DNA of 64,000 bases from Mesorhizobium sp. (GCA_004017535.1 SAJS01000025.1:1-64000); one strand, 5' to 3'. Shown: positions 18,745 through 29,378, counted from the first letter of the stretch. Numbers and translations are program-made. Notes: generated by a model not told the origin, from the letters alone.

Positions 18745-19713
18745 TCAGTTGCCCGGCGCGGTCCAGACGGCGTCGGAGATCCGCACCGCTTTCGGGATCA
18801 GCCCGAGCTTGAAGAAGCGGTCGGCGGTCGCCTGCTGGCCGGCGACGATCTCGTCGGTGATCGGGAAGATGCCGAACTTGGTGCGATTGGCGGCGATCGT
18901 CTGCGCGTCGAGCGGCACGCCGGTCACCTCATGCAGCGCCTCGGCCACCTTGTCGCGGTTCTGGTCCGCCCATTTCGCCGCGTCGCCGAGCGCGGCGATC
19001 GTCGTCGAGACGAAATCCGGATGCGCCTTGGCGAAATCCTTGTTGGCGAGGAAATAGGTGTTGACCTTGAGCACGTCGCTCGAGCGGGCAAGCACGCGCG
19101 GCTGGTAACGGGTCTCGGCGATGGCGAAGAAGGGATCCCACACCGCCCAGGCGTCGATCTGGTCGCTGGCGAAAGCGGCGGCCGCATCCGCCGGGCTGAG
19201 ATAGACCGGCGTGACCTGGTCGAACGCGACGCCGGCTTTCTCCAGCGCCGCGACCAGGAGATTATGCGCGCTGGTGCCCTTGCCGACGCCGATACGCTTG
19301 CCCTTGAGATCGGCCAGCGACTGGATCGGCGAGGCCGGCTTGACGAAGATCGCCTCGCCCTCGCCATTGGAGGGCAGCGCCGCCGCATAGACGATGTTGG
19401 CCCCGGCCGACTGGCCGAAGATCGGCGGCGCGTCGCCAGTCCAGCCGACATCGATGGCGCCGACATTCAAGGCTTCCACCAGCGGCGGGCCGGCGGTGAA
19501 CTCGACCCACTTCACCGTCACGCCCTTGTCGGCAAGCGCTTTTTCGATGATCTGCTGCTGCCTGGCGATCACCGGCAGGCCGGTCTTCTGGTAGCCGATG
19601 TTGAACGCCTTGGGGTTCTGCGCGGCGGCGGGGGATTTCGTCCCAAAGGATGCGGCAAAACCCGCCGCTGCCAGCAGGCCGACGCCGAATGCGCGTCTCG
19701 TCAGATTGAACAT
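18745..19713 (-). CDS. ssuA: Aliphatic sulfonate-binding periplasmic protein
   Basis: Solute receptor of the SsuABC importer. The 322 residues begin with a twin-arginine-like signal ([19 protein letters not shown]). The NMT1/SsuA fold includes [45 protein letters not shown] and [15 protein letters not shown]. It is the first gene of ssuADCB. A 23-nt motif shared with the tauA promoter region lies at 19771-19793. Confidence 0.94.
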   Translation of the reverse strand: MFNLTRRAFGVGLLAAAGFAASFGTKSPAAAQNPKAFNIGYQKTGLPVIARQQQIIEKALADKGVTVKWVEFTAGPPLVEALNVGAIDVGWTGDAPPIFGQSAGANIVYAAALPSNGEGEAIFVKPASPIQSLADLKGKRIGVGKGTSAHNLLVAALEKAGVAFDQVTPVYLSPADAAAAFASDQIDAWAVWDPFFAIAETRYQPRVLARSSDVLKVNTYFLANKDFAKAHPDFVSTTIAALGDAAKWADQNRDKVAEALHEVTGVPLDAQTIAANRTKFGIFPITDEIVAGQQATADRFFKLGLIPKAVRISDAVWTAPGN

Positions 19714-19770
19714 GACCCTCTCCTTCGTTGGTCCCGAATTGCCGGGCCGATTGGAATAAGGTCATGTTAG

Positions 19771-19793
19771 TTAAGTCTATAAAGCTAGTAGAG
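19771..19793 (-). promoter_or_regulatory. Putative sulfur-responsive operator upstream of ssuA
   Basis: The sequence contains TCTA (19776-19779), nine bases, then TAGA (19789-19792), set in ttaag...gag. It matches the element at 22967-22989 upstream of tauA at 19 of 23 positions and sits a similar distance from its ATG (about 60-80 bp). A LysR-type regulator such as CysB/SsuR is the natural candidate, but none is encoded here. Confidence 0.6.
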
Positions 19794-19896
19794 AAATGAT
19801 CTTACGAGTTCGCGACGCAAATCGGAATCATTTTCTACGACCGGCTTCGAAACCATAGAGCGCTCCGCCTCTAACAAGGAGCGCCCCGCGGTCCGA

Positions 19897-20037
19897 TCAT
19901 TGCGACCAGTACTGCCAGGCCCAGTAGAAGCTCTCGTCGCGCGGCGGCAGGCGATCGCGGTCGCCGGCAAGCAGCACCGACGTCGGCGATTTCGGTTCGT
20001 CTGCTGTTTGTCGCTCGGCGGCAGGCGCAACAGCCAT
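19897..20037 (-). CDS. Candidate small protein between tauC and ssuA
   Basis: The ATG at 20037 gives 46 residues (MAVAPAAERQTADEPKSPTS at the start, ending in ESFYWAWQYWSQ). The composition looks protein-like and it lies in the operon direction. The good ribosome binding site aaggagaagg, however, precedes a different ATG at 20078 in another frame (MTHSTAVLFAHVGTW), whose later residues look unnatural. The real protein may therefore begin at 20078 and change frame before 20037, or the region may carry a frameshift mutation. The function is unknown. Confidence 0.4.
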   Translation of the reverse strand: MAVAPAAERQTADEPKSPTSVLLAGDRDRLPPRDESFYWAWQYWSQ

Positions 20038-20100
20038 GTGCCGACATGCGCGAACAGCACTGCGGTGGAATGGGTCATCGTCCTTCTCCTTCGCTTGAGC

Positions 20101-20961
20101 TCATTCCCGTCCCGCCCAGGGCACCAGCACCCGCTCGATCCGGCGGATGACGAATTCGAGCGCAAAGGCGATGATCGCGATCACCAGTATGCCCATCACC
20201 ACCACGTCGGTGACCAGGAATTGCGCCGCCGACTGGATCATGAAGCCCAGCCCCCGCGTCGCCGCGACCAGCTCGGCTGCGACCAGCGTCGACCAGCCGG
20301 CGCCGAGCGCGATGCGCAGGCCGGTGAGGATCGAAGGCAGGGCGCTGGGCAGGATCACATGGCGGATGACCTGGGCGCGGGTGGCGCCGAGCGAGCGCGC
20401 CGCGTCGACGCGCTCGCGCGAAACGCCGCGCACGCCGGCGGCGGTCGACAGCGCCACCGGCGCCAGCATGGCGATGGCGATCACCAGGATTTTCGACGGC
20501 TCGCCGATGCCGAACCAGATGATGATCAGCGGCAGATAGGCGAGCGGCGGGATCGGCCGCAGGAATTCGAGCAGCGGATCGAACACGCCGCGCCCGATTC
20601 GGCTGATGCCGATGGCGAGGCCGACCGGTACGCCGACGAGGATGGCCGCGATCAGCGCCGCGAATACGCGCCAAAGCGAGGCGAGGGTGTGCTGGAGCAG
20701 CGTCGCGTCGACGAAACCGTCGCGGGCGACGACGACGAACTTGGCCCAGACCGCGGCGGGCGAGGGTAGGAAGACCGGCGATACCAGCTGCAGCGAGGCC
20801 GCCGCCGTCCAGGCGGCGAGCAGCGCCAGGATGGTGATCGCGCTGACCAGCCTGGCTGAAAAAACCGTCCGTTTCGGCCGCGGCCGCGACCAGAGCACGG
20901 AAAACCCGTCGGTCTCGCCGGATTTCGCGGCCGGACGTTCGTTATAGGTGCTAACGCTCAT
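20101..20961 (-). CDS. tauC: Taurine/sulfonate ABC transporter permease
   Basis: From ATG 20961 the product is 286 residues, with an N-terminal cytosolic tail and about six helices. The coupling loop lies around RVDAARSLGATRAQVIRHVILPSALPSILTGLRIALG. The start overlaps the tauB stop as ATGA. An open frame continues upstream to 21198 as a shadow of tauB. It is the third gene of tauABC. Assignment to taurine rather than another sulfonate rests on similarity of the set only. Confidence 0.9.
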   Translation of the reverse strand: MSVSTYNERPAAKSGETDGFSVLWSRPRPKRTVFSARLVSAITILALLAAWTAAASLQLVSPVFLPSPAAVWAKFVVVARDGFVDATLLQHTLASLWRVFAALIAAILVGVPVGLAIGISRIGRGVFDPLLEFLRPIPPLAYLPLIIIWFGIGEPSKILVIAIAMLAPVALSTAAGVRGVSRERVDAARSLGATRAQVIRHVILPSALPSILTGLRIALGAGWSTLVAAELVAATRGLGFMIQSAAQFLVTDVVVMGILVIAIIAFALEFVIRRIERVLVPWAGRE

Positions 20962-21746
20962 GCCGCCTCTCCTTCGAAGATCGCATCGGTGAGCTCGGCG
21001 CGGGCCGCGGCGAAGGCGGGGTCCGCCTTGATCGCGCGGATCGGCTCGCCGGCTGCGTAGCGGCGGCCGAAATTCGTTTCGAAAGTCCGCACCACATGGC
21101 CGGGTCCGGGCGCCAGCACGACGATGCGGGTCGCCAGCACCAGCGCCTCCTCGATGCCGTGCGTCACCATCAGCACGCCGACTTGGGCCGCTGCCCACAG
21201 GTCGAGCAGCGTCGTCTGCATGCGCTCACGCGTCAGCGCGTCGAGCGCGCCGAGCGGCTCGTCGAGCAGAAGGAATTGGGGTTCGGCGGCCAAAGCCCGG
21301 GCAAGGCCGACGCGTTGGCGCATGCCGCCGGAAAGCTCCCAGATGCGCTTGTCGCCGGCATCACCGAGCTTGACCAGCGACAGCAGCTCGTCGGCGCGAC
21401 GCGCCCTTTTGTCGGCGGATACGCCACGCAGCCTGAGCGCGAAGGCGACATTTTCCCGCGCCGTCAGCCAGGGGAACAGAGCGTCGTTCTGGAACACCAC
21501 GGCGCGATCGGATCCGGGCCCGGTGATTGGCTTGCCGCCCACCGTGGCGAGTCCCCCCGCGGGCTCGACCAGGCCGGCGGCGACATTGAGCAGCGAGGTC
21601 TTGCCGCAGCCGGAACGGCCGACCAGCACCACGAAATCGCCCCTGCCCGAATCGCTTCTGCCGATGTCGAGCGAAACACGCTCGACGGCCGGGGCCGGCT
21701 GGCCATCATAATGGACGCTGACCTTGTCGAGGATGAGATGCGCCAT
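20958..21746 (-). CDS. tauB: Taurine/sulfonate ABC transporter ATPase
   Basis: The 262 residues have Walker A GRSGCGKTS, Q-loop VFQNDALFPW, signature LSGGMRQRVGLARAL, Walker [13 protein letters not shown] and H-loop MVTHGIEEAL. The LSGGMRQRVGLARALAAEP and DALFPWLTARENVAF stretches are TauB-like. It follows tauA after about 150 bp and is coupled to tauC. Confidence 0.92.
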   Translation of the reverse strand: MAHLILDKVSVHYDGQPAPAVERVSLDIGRSDSGRGDFVVLVGRSGCGKTSLLNVAAGLVEPAGGLATVGGKPITGPGSDRAVVFQNDALFPWLTARENVAFALRLRGVSADKRARRADELLSLVKLGDAGDKRIWELSGGMRQRVGLARALAAEPQFLLLDEPLGALDALTRERMQTTLLDLWAAAQVGVLMVTHGIEEALVLATRIVVLAPGPGHVVRTFETNFGRRYAAGEPIRAIKADPAFAAARAELTDAIFEGEAA

Positions 21747-21900
21747 CGGGGTTTAGCCTCACTGCATTAACGGGCCTGCCCCGAAGCCGCGCCTCGTAAG
21801 CGGCTCCGGGACAGGCAAGCGCAAGGCCAGGGAAGGAGGCCGCGCTTCCGGACAATCCCCGGAAAGGCGGTCATCCTCCCGGGAATTGCATGGAGAAAGC

Positions 21901-22917
21901 TCAGTTCGAGGCGAGCGCCTCGCTGGCATATTTCGCCGTCACATATTTCGAATAGTCGGGCAGCACGGCATCCACCTTGCCCTGCTCCTTAAGGAAGGCG
22001 GACGTTGCCGCGACGGCCTTGACGGTCGCGCCGCCGAGGAACTTGTCCGAAGCCTGCTCTTCGAGCGACGGGAAGACATAGCCCTTGAGCAGCTCCGGCA
22101 CCTCTTCCAGCTTGGCGGCGGTGAGCTTGGCGATCTTGCCGGCTTCCGGCGATGACACCGACCAGGCCTCCGGCTTGGCGAGGAACTTGGCATAGGCCTC
22201 GCCGGTCACCTTGACGAAGTCGCGCACGGCCTCGGGGTGCTTTTCGGCAAAATCGATGCGCACGATCCAGGCGTCGAAGGTTGGCGCTCCCCAGGCGGCC
22301 ACCTGGGAGGAGTCCAGCACCACCTTGCCGGTGTTCTTCACCTGGCCGAGCGCCGGGTCCCAGACATAAGCCGCGTCGATGTCGCCGCGCGCGAAGGCGG
22401 CGGCGATCTCCGGCGGCCTCAGATTGAGGATCTGTACCGACTTCGGATCGACATTCTCATGCTTTAGCGCCGCGAGCAGGCTGTAATGCGTGGTCGAGAC
22501 GAACGGCACGGCGACCTTCTTGCCGGCAAGGTCGGCGACCTTCTCGATGCCGGCGCCGTTGCGGGCGACCAGAGCCTCCGACGGACCGATCAGCCCGACG
22601 ACGAAGATGGTCTGGATCGGCAATTCGCGGCTGGCAGCCGCGGCCAGCGGGCTCGAGCCGACATAGCCGATATCGACCGAGCCGGAGGCGATCGCGGCGA
22701 TGACGTCGGCGCCGGAATCGAACTTGCGCCAGTCGATCGTGGCCTTGGTCGTCTTCTCATAGGCACCGTCGGCCTGCGGCACTTTCGAAGGCTCGACCAC
22801 TGTCTGGTAGCCGATGGTGATCTTGAGATCCTCGGCGCTGGCCGGACCGAGCAGGGCGGCGCCGGCAACAGCGGCGGCCGACGAAAGCAACAGAATGCGT
22901 CGTGAAAGGATTGACAT
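21901..22917 (-). CDS. tauA: Taurine-binding periplasmic protein
   Basis: The 338 residues start with a signal peptide (MSILSRRILLLSSAAAVAGA, cleaved near PASA-E). They continue as a TauA-type receptor: ITIGYQTVVEPSKVPQADGAYEK, FDSGADVIAAIASGSVDIGYVGSSPLAAAASR and FVSTTHYSLLAALKH. It binds taurine or a similar sulfonate for TauBC. There is no tauD dioxygenase in the window; SsuD may handle the imported compounds. The operator-like motif at 22967-22989 precedes it. Confidence 0.93.
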   Translation of the reverse strand: MSILSRRILLLSSAAAVAGAALLGPASAEDLKITIGYQTVVEPSKVPQADGAYEKTTKATIDWRKFDSGADVIAAIASGSVDIGYVGSSPLAAAASRELPIQTIFVVGLIGPSEALVARNGAGIEKVADLAGKKVAVPFVSTTHYSLLAALKHENVDPKSVQILNLRPPEIAAAFARGDIDAAYVWDPALGQVKNTGKVVLDSSQVAAWGAPTFDAWIVRIDFAEKHPEAVRDFVKVTGEAYAKFLAKPEAWSVSSPEAGKIAKLTAAKLEEVPELLKGYVFPSLEEQASDKFLGGATVKAVAATSAFLKEQGKVDAVLPDYSKYVTAKYASEALASN

Positions 22918-22966
22918 TGAAAGGCTCCATAAACCCCTGAAAACTGGATTGCCTCTCTATCGTCCG

Positions 22967-22989
22967 TTAATTCTATAAGGTTTGTAGAG
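22967..22989 (-). promoter_or_regulatory. Putative sulfur-responsive operator upstream of tauA
   Basis: TCTA (22972-22975), nine bases, TAGA (22985-22988), flanked by ttaa on the left and gag on the right. It is 19/23 identical to the element upstream of ssuA, with the same 9-base spacing. It lies about 50-70 bp before the tauA ATG. Confidence 0.6.
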
Positions 22990-23220
22990 TTAAATCCTTC
23001 CAACGAAGAGCGCTTTGTTGGAAAAGTGTCGCCGGGTAACGGCAGCGGAAGCGCAAAAGGACGGTCGCGGATAGGCCTTCGATCGCCCTATTGGCCAGGG
23101 CCATCGCATATGGCTCTTGGGTGTTCGGATAACCTGCAAGCCCGAGGATGACGGCGTTGTGTTGGCATTCGCCGATGAACCCATATGCGATAACCCTGCC
23201 CACGAGGGGGAGGGTAAGCC
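22990..23220. other. Intergenic with small inverted repeats, no gene seen
   Basis: Between tauA and uppP. Two small dyads are visible: TTCCAAC/GTTGGAA near 22997-23021, and the 11-bp pair atcgcatatgg (23103-23113) with ccatatgcgat (23181-23191). A short fragment ctgcccacgagggggagggt at about 23197 resembles the ends of rhizobial mosaic repeats. No reading frame looks real. Confidence 0.5.
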
Positions 23221-24027
23221 TCACCCCCAAACCATCAGCGCCGCCAGCCCCGCTACCCCGACCGCAAGCCGCCACCAGCCGAATAGCGCGTAGCCGTTGC
23301 GCGAGACGTAATCGAGCAGGAAGCGCACGACGATCAGCGCGGCGACGAAGGCGGCAATGAAGCCGACGGAAATGATCGGCAGGTCGGCCGCGGTCAGCAC
23401 GTTGCGGTTCTTGTAGAGGTCGAAGGCGAAGGCGCCGACCATGGTGGGCATGGCGAGGAAGAAGGAAAATTCCGCCGCCGCGCGCTTGTCGACGCCCATC
23501 AGCAGCGCGCCGACGATGGTCGAGCCGGAGCGCGAGGTGCCGGGGATCAGCGACAGGCACTGGAACAGGCCGATCTTGAGATAGACGCTCAACGGGAAGC
23601 GCTCGACGTCGTGGAAGCGCGGCTTGAAGTTGATGCGGTCGACGACGAGCAGCACCACGCCGCCAATGATCAGCATGCTGCAGATCAGTTTTGGCGATTC
23701 GAACAGATAGTTTTTGATAAAGTCGTGACCCACCGCGCCGATCACCGCCGCCGGCAGGAAGGCAACCAGGATGCCGATGACGAAATGCCTTATTTGCGGG
23801 TCGCTGGGCAGCTTGACCAGCATCTGCCAGAGCTTGCCGAAATAGACACTCAAAATGGCCAGGATGGCGCCAAGCTGGATCAGGATCTCGAAGGCCTTGC
23901 CGGTGGAATGGAAGCCGAGGAAATGGCCGGCAAGCAGGATGTGGCCGGTCGAAGACACCGGGATGAACTCGGTCAGGCCCTCGAGCAGCCCAAGCAGCAG
24001 CGCTTCGACGATGGTCTGGCTTTCCAT
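23221..24027 (-). CDS. uppP: Undecaprenyl-diphosphatase (UppP/BacA)
   Basis: Integral membrane enzyme that regenerates the undecaprenyl phosphate carrier for cell-wall synthesis; overexpression gives bacitracin resistance. The 268 residues carry [19 protein letters not shown] (motif 1, with the catalytic Glu and the following Ser/Thr/His) and [17 protein letters not shown] (motif 2, P-loop-like). About eight transmembrane helices are visible. Confidence 0.96.
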   Translation of the reverse strand: MESQTIVEALLLGLLEGLTEFIPVSSTGHILLAGHFLGFHSTGKAFEILIQLGAILAILSVYFGKLWQMLVKLPSDPQIRHFVIGILVAFLPAAVIGAVGHDFIKNYLFESPKLICSMLIIGGVVLLVVDRINFKPRFHDVERFPLSVYLKIGLFQCLSLIPGTSRSGSTIVGALLMGVDKRAAAEFSFFLAMPTMVGAFAFDLYKNRNVLTAADLPIISVGFIAAFVAALIVVRFLLDYVSRNGYALFGWWRLAVGVAGLAALMVWG

Positions 24028-24188
24028 GGCAACCTCTGCTTTTGGATGACGGCTAAGGGAAGGGTTTGCTTGTCATGGGGCGGAAGTGCCCCTATAGGTC
24101 GCAACACCATGACAGTCCCTGGAATCGGGCGGCCAAGACTTACCGTCGCCGTTAGCGATTTGCCAGTGCGCCCTATCATCGCGGAACC

Positions 24189-24881
24189 ATGCTGACGCTT
24201 TTCCATCATCCCATGTTCGCCACCTGCCGGTTCGTCCGCCTCGCCTTCGGCGAGTATGGCGAGGAGCTGGCGCTGATTGAGGAAAAGCCGTGGACGCGGC
24301 GCAAGGAGTTCCTGGCGCTGAACCCGGCCGGGACGCTGCCGATCCTGCTCGCCGAAGGCGACGTGCCGATCGTCGGCGCCATGGTGATCGCCGAATATCT
24401 TGACGAGACGCGCGGGGTCTTGAAACGCGACAAAAGGCTGTTCGCCGAGGACCCGATGCAGCGGGCCGAAATCCGTCGGCTCACCGACTGGTATTTGGCG
24501 AAGGCCGAAAGCGAGGTCACCCGCCATCTGGTGCGCGAGCGCGTGCTGAAGCCGGTGATGCCGGAAACCGCCGGCGGCGGCTCGCCGGACTCGGCGGCGA
24601 TCCGGGCGGCGCGCGCCAACATCCGCCAGCACATGAAATACACCAATTGGCTGGCCGGCACGCGCCATTGGCTGGCCGGCAACAAGGTGACCTATGCCGA
24701 CCTCGCGGCGGCGGCGACGCTGTCGGTGCTGGACTATCTGGGCGAGATCGACTGGCGCGAACACAGCGCCGCGCGCGAATGGTACACGCGGGTGAAATCG
24801 CGGCCGTCGTTCCGGCCGCTGCTCTCCGACCGGGTGCGCGGCCTGTCGCCGGTATCGCATTATGCGGACCTCGACTTCTGA
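24189..24881 (+). CDS. Glutathione S-transferase family protein
   Basis: The 230 residues show a thioredoxin-fold N-terminal domain ([44 protein letters not shown]) and an all-helical C-terminal domain ending in [24 protein letters not shown]. GSTs of this kind conjugate or carry glutathione; the substrate is not predictable. It overlaps queG by 20 bp, and the two are often adjacent in rhizobia. Confidence 0.92.
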   Translation: MLTLFHHPMFATCRFVRLAFGEYGEELALIEEKPWTRRKEFLALNPAGTLPILLAEGDVPIVGAMVIAEYLDETRGVLKRDKRLFAEDPMQRAEIRRLTDWYLAKAESEVTRHLVRERVLKPVMPETAGGGSPDSAAIRAARANIRQHMKYTNWLAGTRHWLAGNKVTYADLAAAATLSVLDYLGEIDWREHSAAREWYTRVKSRPSFRPLLSDRVRGLSPVSHYADLDF

Positions 24882-26013
24882 AACCTTACGCGCGCTGATC
24901 GAGGCGGAGGCGCGCCGCGCCGGCTTCGAGGCGGTCGCCGTGACCCGGCCGGACGCGATCCCGCTGGCGCCCGCACGCTTAGCCGAATTCGTCGCCGACG
25001 GCTTCCACGGCTCGATGGACTGGATCGCCGAGACGCTTCAACGCCGCGCCGAGCCCTCGACGCTGTGGCCGGAAGTGCGCTCGATCATCGTGCTGGCGAT
25101 GAATTACGGCCCCGACCGCGATCCGCGCGGATTGCAAGCAAAGCGCGATGTTGGCGCGATCTCGGTCTATGCGCAAAACCGCGACTATCACGCCGTGATG
25201 AAGGGCCGGCTGAAGGAGATCGCCGGCAAGATCGTGGCCAAGGCGGGCGGCGGCGTGAAGGTGTTCGTCGACACCGCGCCGGTAATGGAGAAGCCGCTGG
25301 CGGAAGCCGCCGGGCTCGGCTGGCAGGGCAAGCACACCAACCTGGTCAGCCGCGCGCATGGCTCGTGGCTGTTCCTCGGCACGATCTTCACCACGGCCGA
25401 GCTTGAGCCGGACCAGGCCGAGATCGACCATTGCGGCTCCTGCCGCGCCTGCCTCGACGCCTGCCCGACCAACGCTTTTCCCGCGCCCTACCGGCTCGAC
25501 GCGCGGCGCTGCATCTCCTACCTCACCATCGAGAACAAGGGGCCGATCCCGCGCGAATTCCGCGACAAGATCGGCAACCGCATCTATGGCTGCGACGACT
25601 GCCTGGCGGCCTGCCCGTGGAACAAATTCGCCAGCGCGGCCTCGGAGGCGAAGCTTGCCGCGCGTAACGATCTGCTCGAACCTAAGCTTTCGGACCTGCT
25701 CGCGCTCGACGATGCGGCGTTCCGCGCGTTCTTTTCGGGCTCGCCGGTCAAGCGCATCGGCCGCGACCGTTTTGTGCGCAACGTGCTGATCGCCGCCGGC
25801 AATTCGGGCGACGCATCGCTGACGCCCATCGTGCAAGGTCTGCTCGGCGACGCCTCGCCGCTGGTGCGGGGTGCGGCAATCTGGGCCCTGTCGCGACTGC
25901 TGTCCGACCGCGAATTTGGCGAGCTTGCCGCCACCGCGTTGAAGACCGAGCCCGATGCGGCGGCCCGGCACGAATGGCTGGCGGGCTTGGCATCCGCAGA
26001 GGTTCATCGATGA
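24862..26013 (+). CDS. queG: Epoxyqueuosine reductase
   Basis: Cobalamin- and Fe-S-dependent last step of queuosine synthesis in tRNA. The 383 residues hold the DUF1730 domain with [10 protein letters not shown] and the conserved [22 protein letters not shown] region. Two 4Fe-4S ferredoxin motifs follow ([13 protein letters not shown] and [10 protein letters not shown]), then a C-terminal HEAT-like part ([13 protein letters not shown]). It overlaps the GST upstream and is coupled to the epimerase gene by ATGA. Confidence 0.97.
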   Translation: MRTSTSETLRALIEAEARRAGFEAVAVTRPDAIPLAPARLAEFVADGFHGSMDWIAETLQRRAEPSTLWPEVRSIIVLAMNYGPDRDPRGLQAKRDVGAISVYAQNRDYHAVMKGRLKEIAGKIVAKAGGGVKVFVDTAPVMEKPLAEAAGLGWQGKHTNLVSRAHGSWLFLGTIFTTAELEPDQAEIDHCGSCRACLDACPTNAFPAPYRLDARRCISYLTIENKGPIPREFRDKIGNRIYGCDDCLAACPWNKFASAASEAKLAARNDLLEPKLSDLLALDDAAFRAFFSGSPVKRIGRDRFVRNVLIAAGNSGDASLTPIVQGLLGDASPLVRGAAIWALSRLLSDREFGELAATALKTEPDAAARHEWLAGLASAEVHR

Positions 26014-26912
26014 GCGAAAGACGCTTCTTCATCTTCGGCGCCGGCTATTCCGGCAAGGCTTTCGCGCGGGCCAACACCCAACATGCGCCAATTTTCGGCA
26101 CGACCCGGGTACCGGAAAAGTTCGAGGCGCTGCGATCGGCCGGTATCGAGCCGCTGCAATTCGACGGCGCGCTGTCGCCCGAGCTCGGCGACGCACTCGT
26201 CAAAACCACGCATCTCATCGTCTCGGTCGCTCCCGACGATGCCGGCGACCCGGTTCTGAACGTCGTCGGCGATGCGCTGCGGCAAGAGATGCCGGCGCTG
26301 GAGTGGATCGGCTATTTGTCGACCGTCGGCGTCTATGGCGATCATGGCGGCGCCTGGGTGGATGAGGCGAGCGACTGCCGGCCGGTGTCGAAGCGCTCGG
26401 TGATGCGGGTCGCGGCTGAACAGGACTGGCTGAGGCTTGGCCGCGAGATCGGCAAGCCGGTGGCAATCCTGCGACTTTCGGGCATTTACGGGCCCGGTCG
26501 CAATGCGCTGGCCAATCTCGAGGAGGGCACGGCGCGGCGGCTGGTCAAGCCGGGGCAGGTGTTCAACCGCATCCATTGCGACGACGTCGCCGGCGCGCTG
26601 TGGCTGCTCGCCGAAAACAATCTCGGCGGCATCTTCAACGTCACCGACGACGAGCCGGCGCCGCCGCAGGATGTCGTGGCCTACGCCGCCCGGCTCATGG
26701 GCGTCCAGCCGCCGCCGGAAATTCCCTTCGAGACCGCCCAACTTTCGCCCATGGCGCGGTCTTTCTATGGCGAGAACAAGCGTGTCGCCAACAAGGCGAT
26801 CAAGGCGGCCGGCTATCGCTTCCGGTTCCCGAACTACCGGGTGGCGCTGGAGCGAATGTGGGCCGAGGGCAACTGGCGGGACGGGGCGCCGCGCAGCCCG
26901 ATGAGGCGCTGA
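26010..26912 (+). CDS. NAD(P)-dependent epimerase/SDR family protein
   Basis: From ATG 26010 the product is 300 residues. It has an N-terminal Rossmann motif ([14 protein letters not shown]), a short-chain core with [13 protein letters not shown], and [11 protein letters not shown]. Like YeeZ-type proteins it is an atypical extended SDR with a truncated catalytic region. The ATGA overlap with queG suggests co-translation. The substrate is unknown. Confidence 0.88.
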   Translation: MSERRFFIFGAGYSGKAFARANTQHAPIFGTTRVPEKFEALRSAGIEPLQFDGALSPELGDALVKTTHLIVSVAPDDAGDPVLNVVGDALRQEMPALEWIGYLSTVGVYGDHGGAWVDEASDCRPVSKRSVMRVAAEQDWLRLGREIGKPVAILRLSGIYGPGRNALANLEEGTARRLVKPGQVFNRIHCDDVAGALWLLAENNLGGIFNVTDDEPAPPQDVVAYAARLMGVQPPPEIPFETAQLSPMARSFYGENKRVANKAIKAAGYRFRFPNYRVALERMWAEGNWRDGAPRSPMRR

Positions 26913-26994
26913 AGATCGATGCGGGACGCGCGGCGTGGTATGATTCGTTTCTGACCGTGCCGCAAACGGATAGACTGGAGAGGGATCCGGCCTG

Positions 26995-28077
26995 ATGAAT
27001 TTGCGATCGCTGCCCGATAGGAAGCCGTTCCTGACCGCCGCACTGGCGCTGGTGACCTTGGCAGCGCTGGTCGCGGCGGCGATTTCGGCCGAACCGCGCG
27101 CCAAGGACCTGTTCGGCGCCAAGAAACTGCCGGCGGTGGTCCCCGCGCAATCCTTCGGCTTCTACTCCAAGGGCTGCTTTGCCGGCGGGGTCGCCCTGCC
27201 GATGGAAGGCCCGACCTGGCAAGTGATGCGCCCCTCGCGCAACCGCCGCTGGGGCCATCCGGCCATGATCGCGCTGATCGAGAAGCTCTCGCGCGACGCG
27301 GCAGCCGATGGTTGGCCAGGACTTCTGGTCGGCGACGTCTCGCAGCCGCGCGGTGGACCGATGATGACCGGCCATGCCTCGCACCAGATCGGGCTCGACG
27401 CCGACATCTGGCTGACGCCGATGCCGAAGCGGCCGCTGACCATCGCCCAGCGCGAATCGATGAGCGCCACGCTGATGGTCGACGAGAAGACGCATCTGGT
27501 GAAGGACGCGCTGTGGACGCCGGCGCACACAAGGCTGCTCAAGCGCGCCGCGAGCTATCCGGAAGTCGAGCGCATCCTGGTCAATCCCGGCATCAAGAAG
27601 GAGCTTTGCGACACCGTCACCGGCGACCGGTCCTGGCTGCGCAAGATCCGGCCGTTCTGGGGCCATGACTATCACTTCCATATGCGCATCGGCTGCCAGC
27701 CGGGCTCGCCCGGTTGCAAGGGGCAGGAGGCGACGCCCGCGGATGACGGCTGCGGCAAGCCGCTGGCCTGGTGGTTCACCGAGGAGCCGTGGCGGCCCAA
27801 CAAGAACCCCGATGCGCCCAAGGCGCGCGATCTGATGACGATGGCCAATCTGCCGAAGGAGTGCCAGGCGGTGCTCGCCGCGACGGATGCGCCGTCGCTG
27901 GCGGCCGTGACCTATCAGGGCGGCAGCACCGCCGCGGTCGCCGTGGCCGAACCGCAGCCGACCGAGCCGGCGGAGACGATCTCCAGCGGCAATGCCGCGA
28001 TGCCGGCGGCCGCAAGCGCTTTCGCGCCGACGCCCAAGATCGGCATTCCGCTGCCAAGGCCCAGACCGGGAAACTGA
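26995..28077 (+). CDS. mepA: Penicillin-insensitive murein endopeptidase MepA
   Basis: Periplasmic zinc metallopeptidase that cuts D-Ala-mDAP cross-links in peptidoglycan. The 360 residues start with an uncleaved or signal-type hydrophobic segment ([20 protein letters not shown]). The LAS-type zinc ligands are visible in [15 protein letters not shown] and [13 protein letters not shown] cysteine-containing region ([20 protein letters not shown]) follows, and the tail is an Ala/Pro-rich linker not needed for catalysis. Confidence 0.95.
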   Translation: MNLRSLPDRKPFLTAALALVTLAALVAAAISAEPRAKDLFGAKKLPAVVPAQSFGFYSKGCFAGGVALPMEGPTWQVMRPSRNRRWGHPAMIALIEKLSRDAAADGWPGLLVGDVSQPRGGPMMTGHASHQIGLDADIWLTPMPKRPLTIAQRESMSATLMVDEKTHLVKDALWTPAHTRLLKRAASYPEVERILVNPGIKKELCDTVTGDRSWLRKIRPFWGHDYHFHMRIGCQPGSPGCKGQEATPADDGCGKPLAWWFTEEPWRPNKNPDAPKARDLMTMANLPKECQAVLAATDAPSLAAVTYQGGSTAAVAVAEPQPTEPAETISSGNAAMPAAASAFAPTPKIGIPLPRPRPGN

Positions 28078-28166
28078 CGCCGAAGCGGGCTTCCCCTTTC
28101 CGGGGTCATGCGCTAGTCAATCGATTGAAACGGCGCAGTGGCGCCGCAACGAGGACGATCACGAGC

Positions 28167-29186
28167 ATGGCAGGAGAAGACGAGAAGGGACTGAGATTCC
28201 CGGTCCTGATCGGCGACATTGGCGGCACCAATGCGCGCTTCTCGATCGTTCTCGACGCCAATTCCGAAGCGACCGAGCCGCAGATCGTCCAGACGGCGAA
28301 TTTCAAGACCATCGACGACGCGATCCAGGCGGCGGTGCTCGACCGCTCGTCCATCCAGCCGAACTCGGCGGTGCTGGCGATCGCCGGGCCGGTCGACGGC
28401 GACGAGATTCCCCTCACCAACTGCCCCTGGGTCGTGAAACCCCGGCAGATGATCGCCAATCTGGGCCTGAGCGAGGTGGTCGTGCTCAACGACTTCGAGG
28501 CGCAGGCGCTGGCCGTCGTGGCGCTCGGCGAAGAGCATATGGAAAAGATCGGCGGCGGCACGCCGGAACCCAATGCGAGCCGCGTCGTGCTCGGCCCAGG
28601 AACCGGGCTGGGCGTCGCCGGGCTGATCTACGCGCTCGACCACTGGATCCCGGTGCCGGGCGAGGGCGGGCATATGGATATCGGCCCGCGCACGCCGCGC
28701 GACTTCCAGGTGTTCCCGCATATCGACAAGCTGGAAGGCCGCATCTCCGGCGAGCAGATCCTGTGCGGGCGCGGGCTGGTCAATGTCTATCGCGCCGTGG
28801 CCAAGGCCGATGCCAAGCCGGCGCCCTTCACCACGCCGGCCGAGATCACCGCGGCGGCGCTTGCGAAATCCGACCCGGTGGCCGAAGAGGCGCTGGAACT
28901 GTTCGTCACCTGCCTCGGCCGCACCGCGGGCGACCTGGCGCTGGTGTTCATGGGCCGGGGCGGTGTGTTCCTGACCGGCGGCATCGCGCAGAAGATCGTG
29001 CCGGCGCTGAAGGAAGGCAATTTCCGCGCCGCCTTCGAGGACAAGGCGCCGCACAGCGCGCTGATGCGCGAAATGCCGGTCTATGTCATCACCCATCCGC
29101 TGGCGGCGCTGCTTGGGCTTGCCGCCTACGCCAGGACGCCTTCGCTGTTCGGCGTCAACACGGCGGGGCGGCACTGGCGGGGCTGA
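28167..29186 (+). CDS. glk: Glucokinase
   Basis: ATP-dependent phosphorylation of glucose. From ATG 28167 the product is 339 residues, with the phosphate-binding [17 protein letters not shown], the [11 protein letters not shown] motif with the catalytic Asp, [14 protein letters not shown] (adenosine/phosphate), [10 protein letters not shown] and [12 protein letters not shown]. The open frame extends back into mepA as a shadow. A fragment of a dispersed repeat (about 28079-28115) lies between mepA and glk. Confidence 0.96.
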   Translation: MAGEDEKGLRFPVLIGDIGGTNARFSIVLDANSEATEPQIVQTANFKTIDDAIQAAVLDRSSIQPNSAVLAIAGPVDGDEIPLTNCPWVVKPRQMIANLGLSEVVVLNDFEAQALAVVALGEEHMEKIGGGTPEPNASRVVLGPGTGLGVAGLIYALDHWIPVPGEGGHMDIGPRTPRDFQVFPHIDKLEGRISGEQILCGRGLVNVYRAVAKADAKPAPFTTPAEITAAALAKSDPVAEEALELFVTCLGRTAGDLALVFMGRGGVFLTGGIAQKIVPALKEGNFRAAFEDKAPHSALMREMPVYVITHPLAALLGLAAYARTPSLFGVNTAGRHWRG

Positions 29187-29273
29187 TCGCGCAAGGTTTC
29201 GGGCCGGCGATCGGCCGCCGCGACGAAGTTTCGCCATAGGCAAGCCGTAGCCGGGGCTATCCCTTTGTTTTGA

Positions 29274-29320
29274 CGCAATTCCGGACGGAAAACCGCTCAC
29301 ACTTTTCTTGGAATTGCTCT
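29274..29320. repeat. Dyad repeat GCAATTCC...GGAATTGC (copy 1)
   Basis: GCAATTCC (29275-29282) and GGAATTGC (29310-29317) enclose ggacggaaaaccgctcacac and following bases. Further copies lie at 42096-42163 (same orientation, with an insertion) and 63469-63511 (opposite orientation). It is a common rhizobial intergenic element. Confidence 0.8.
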
Positions 29321-29378
29321 AAGAGGATGCCGAAATGCGGCCCATCCTACACGCGGAAAACCACGAAGCGCCCCTGAT

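Noticed and set aside
24979-26007. 342-codon frame antisense to queG
   Set aside because: queG is certain from its two Fe-S motifs; the antisense frame is Arg/Gly/Ala-rich noise.
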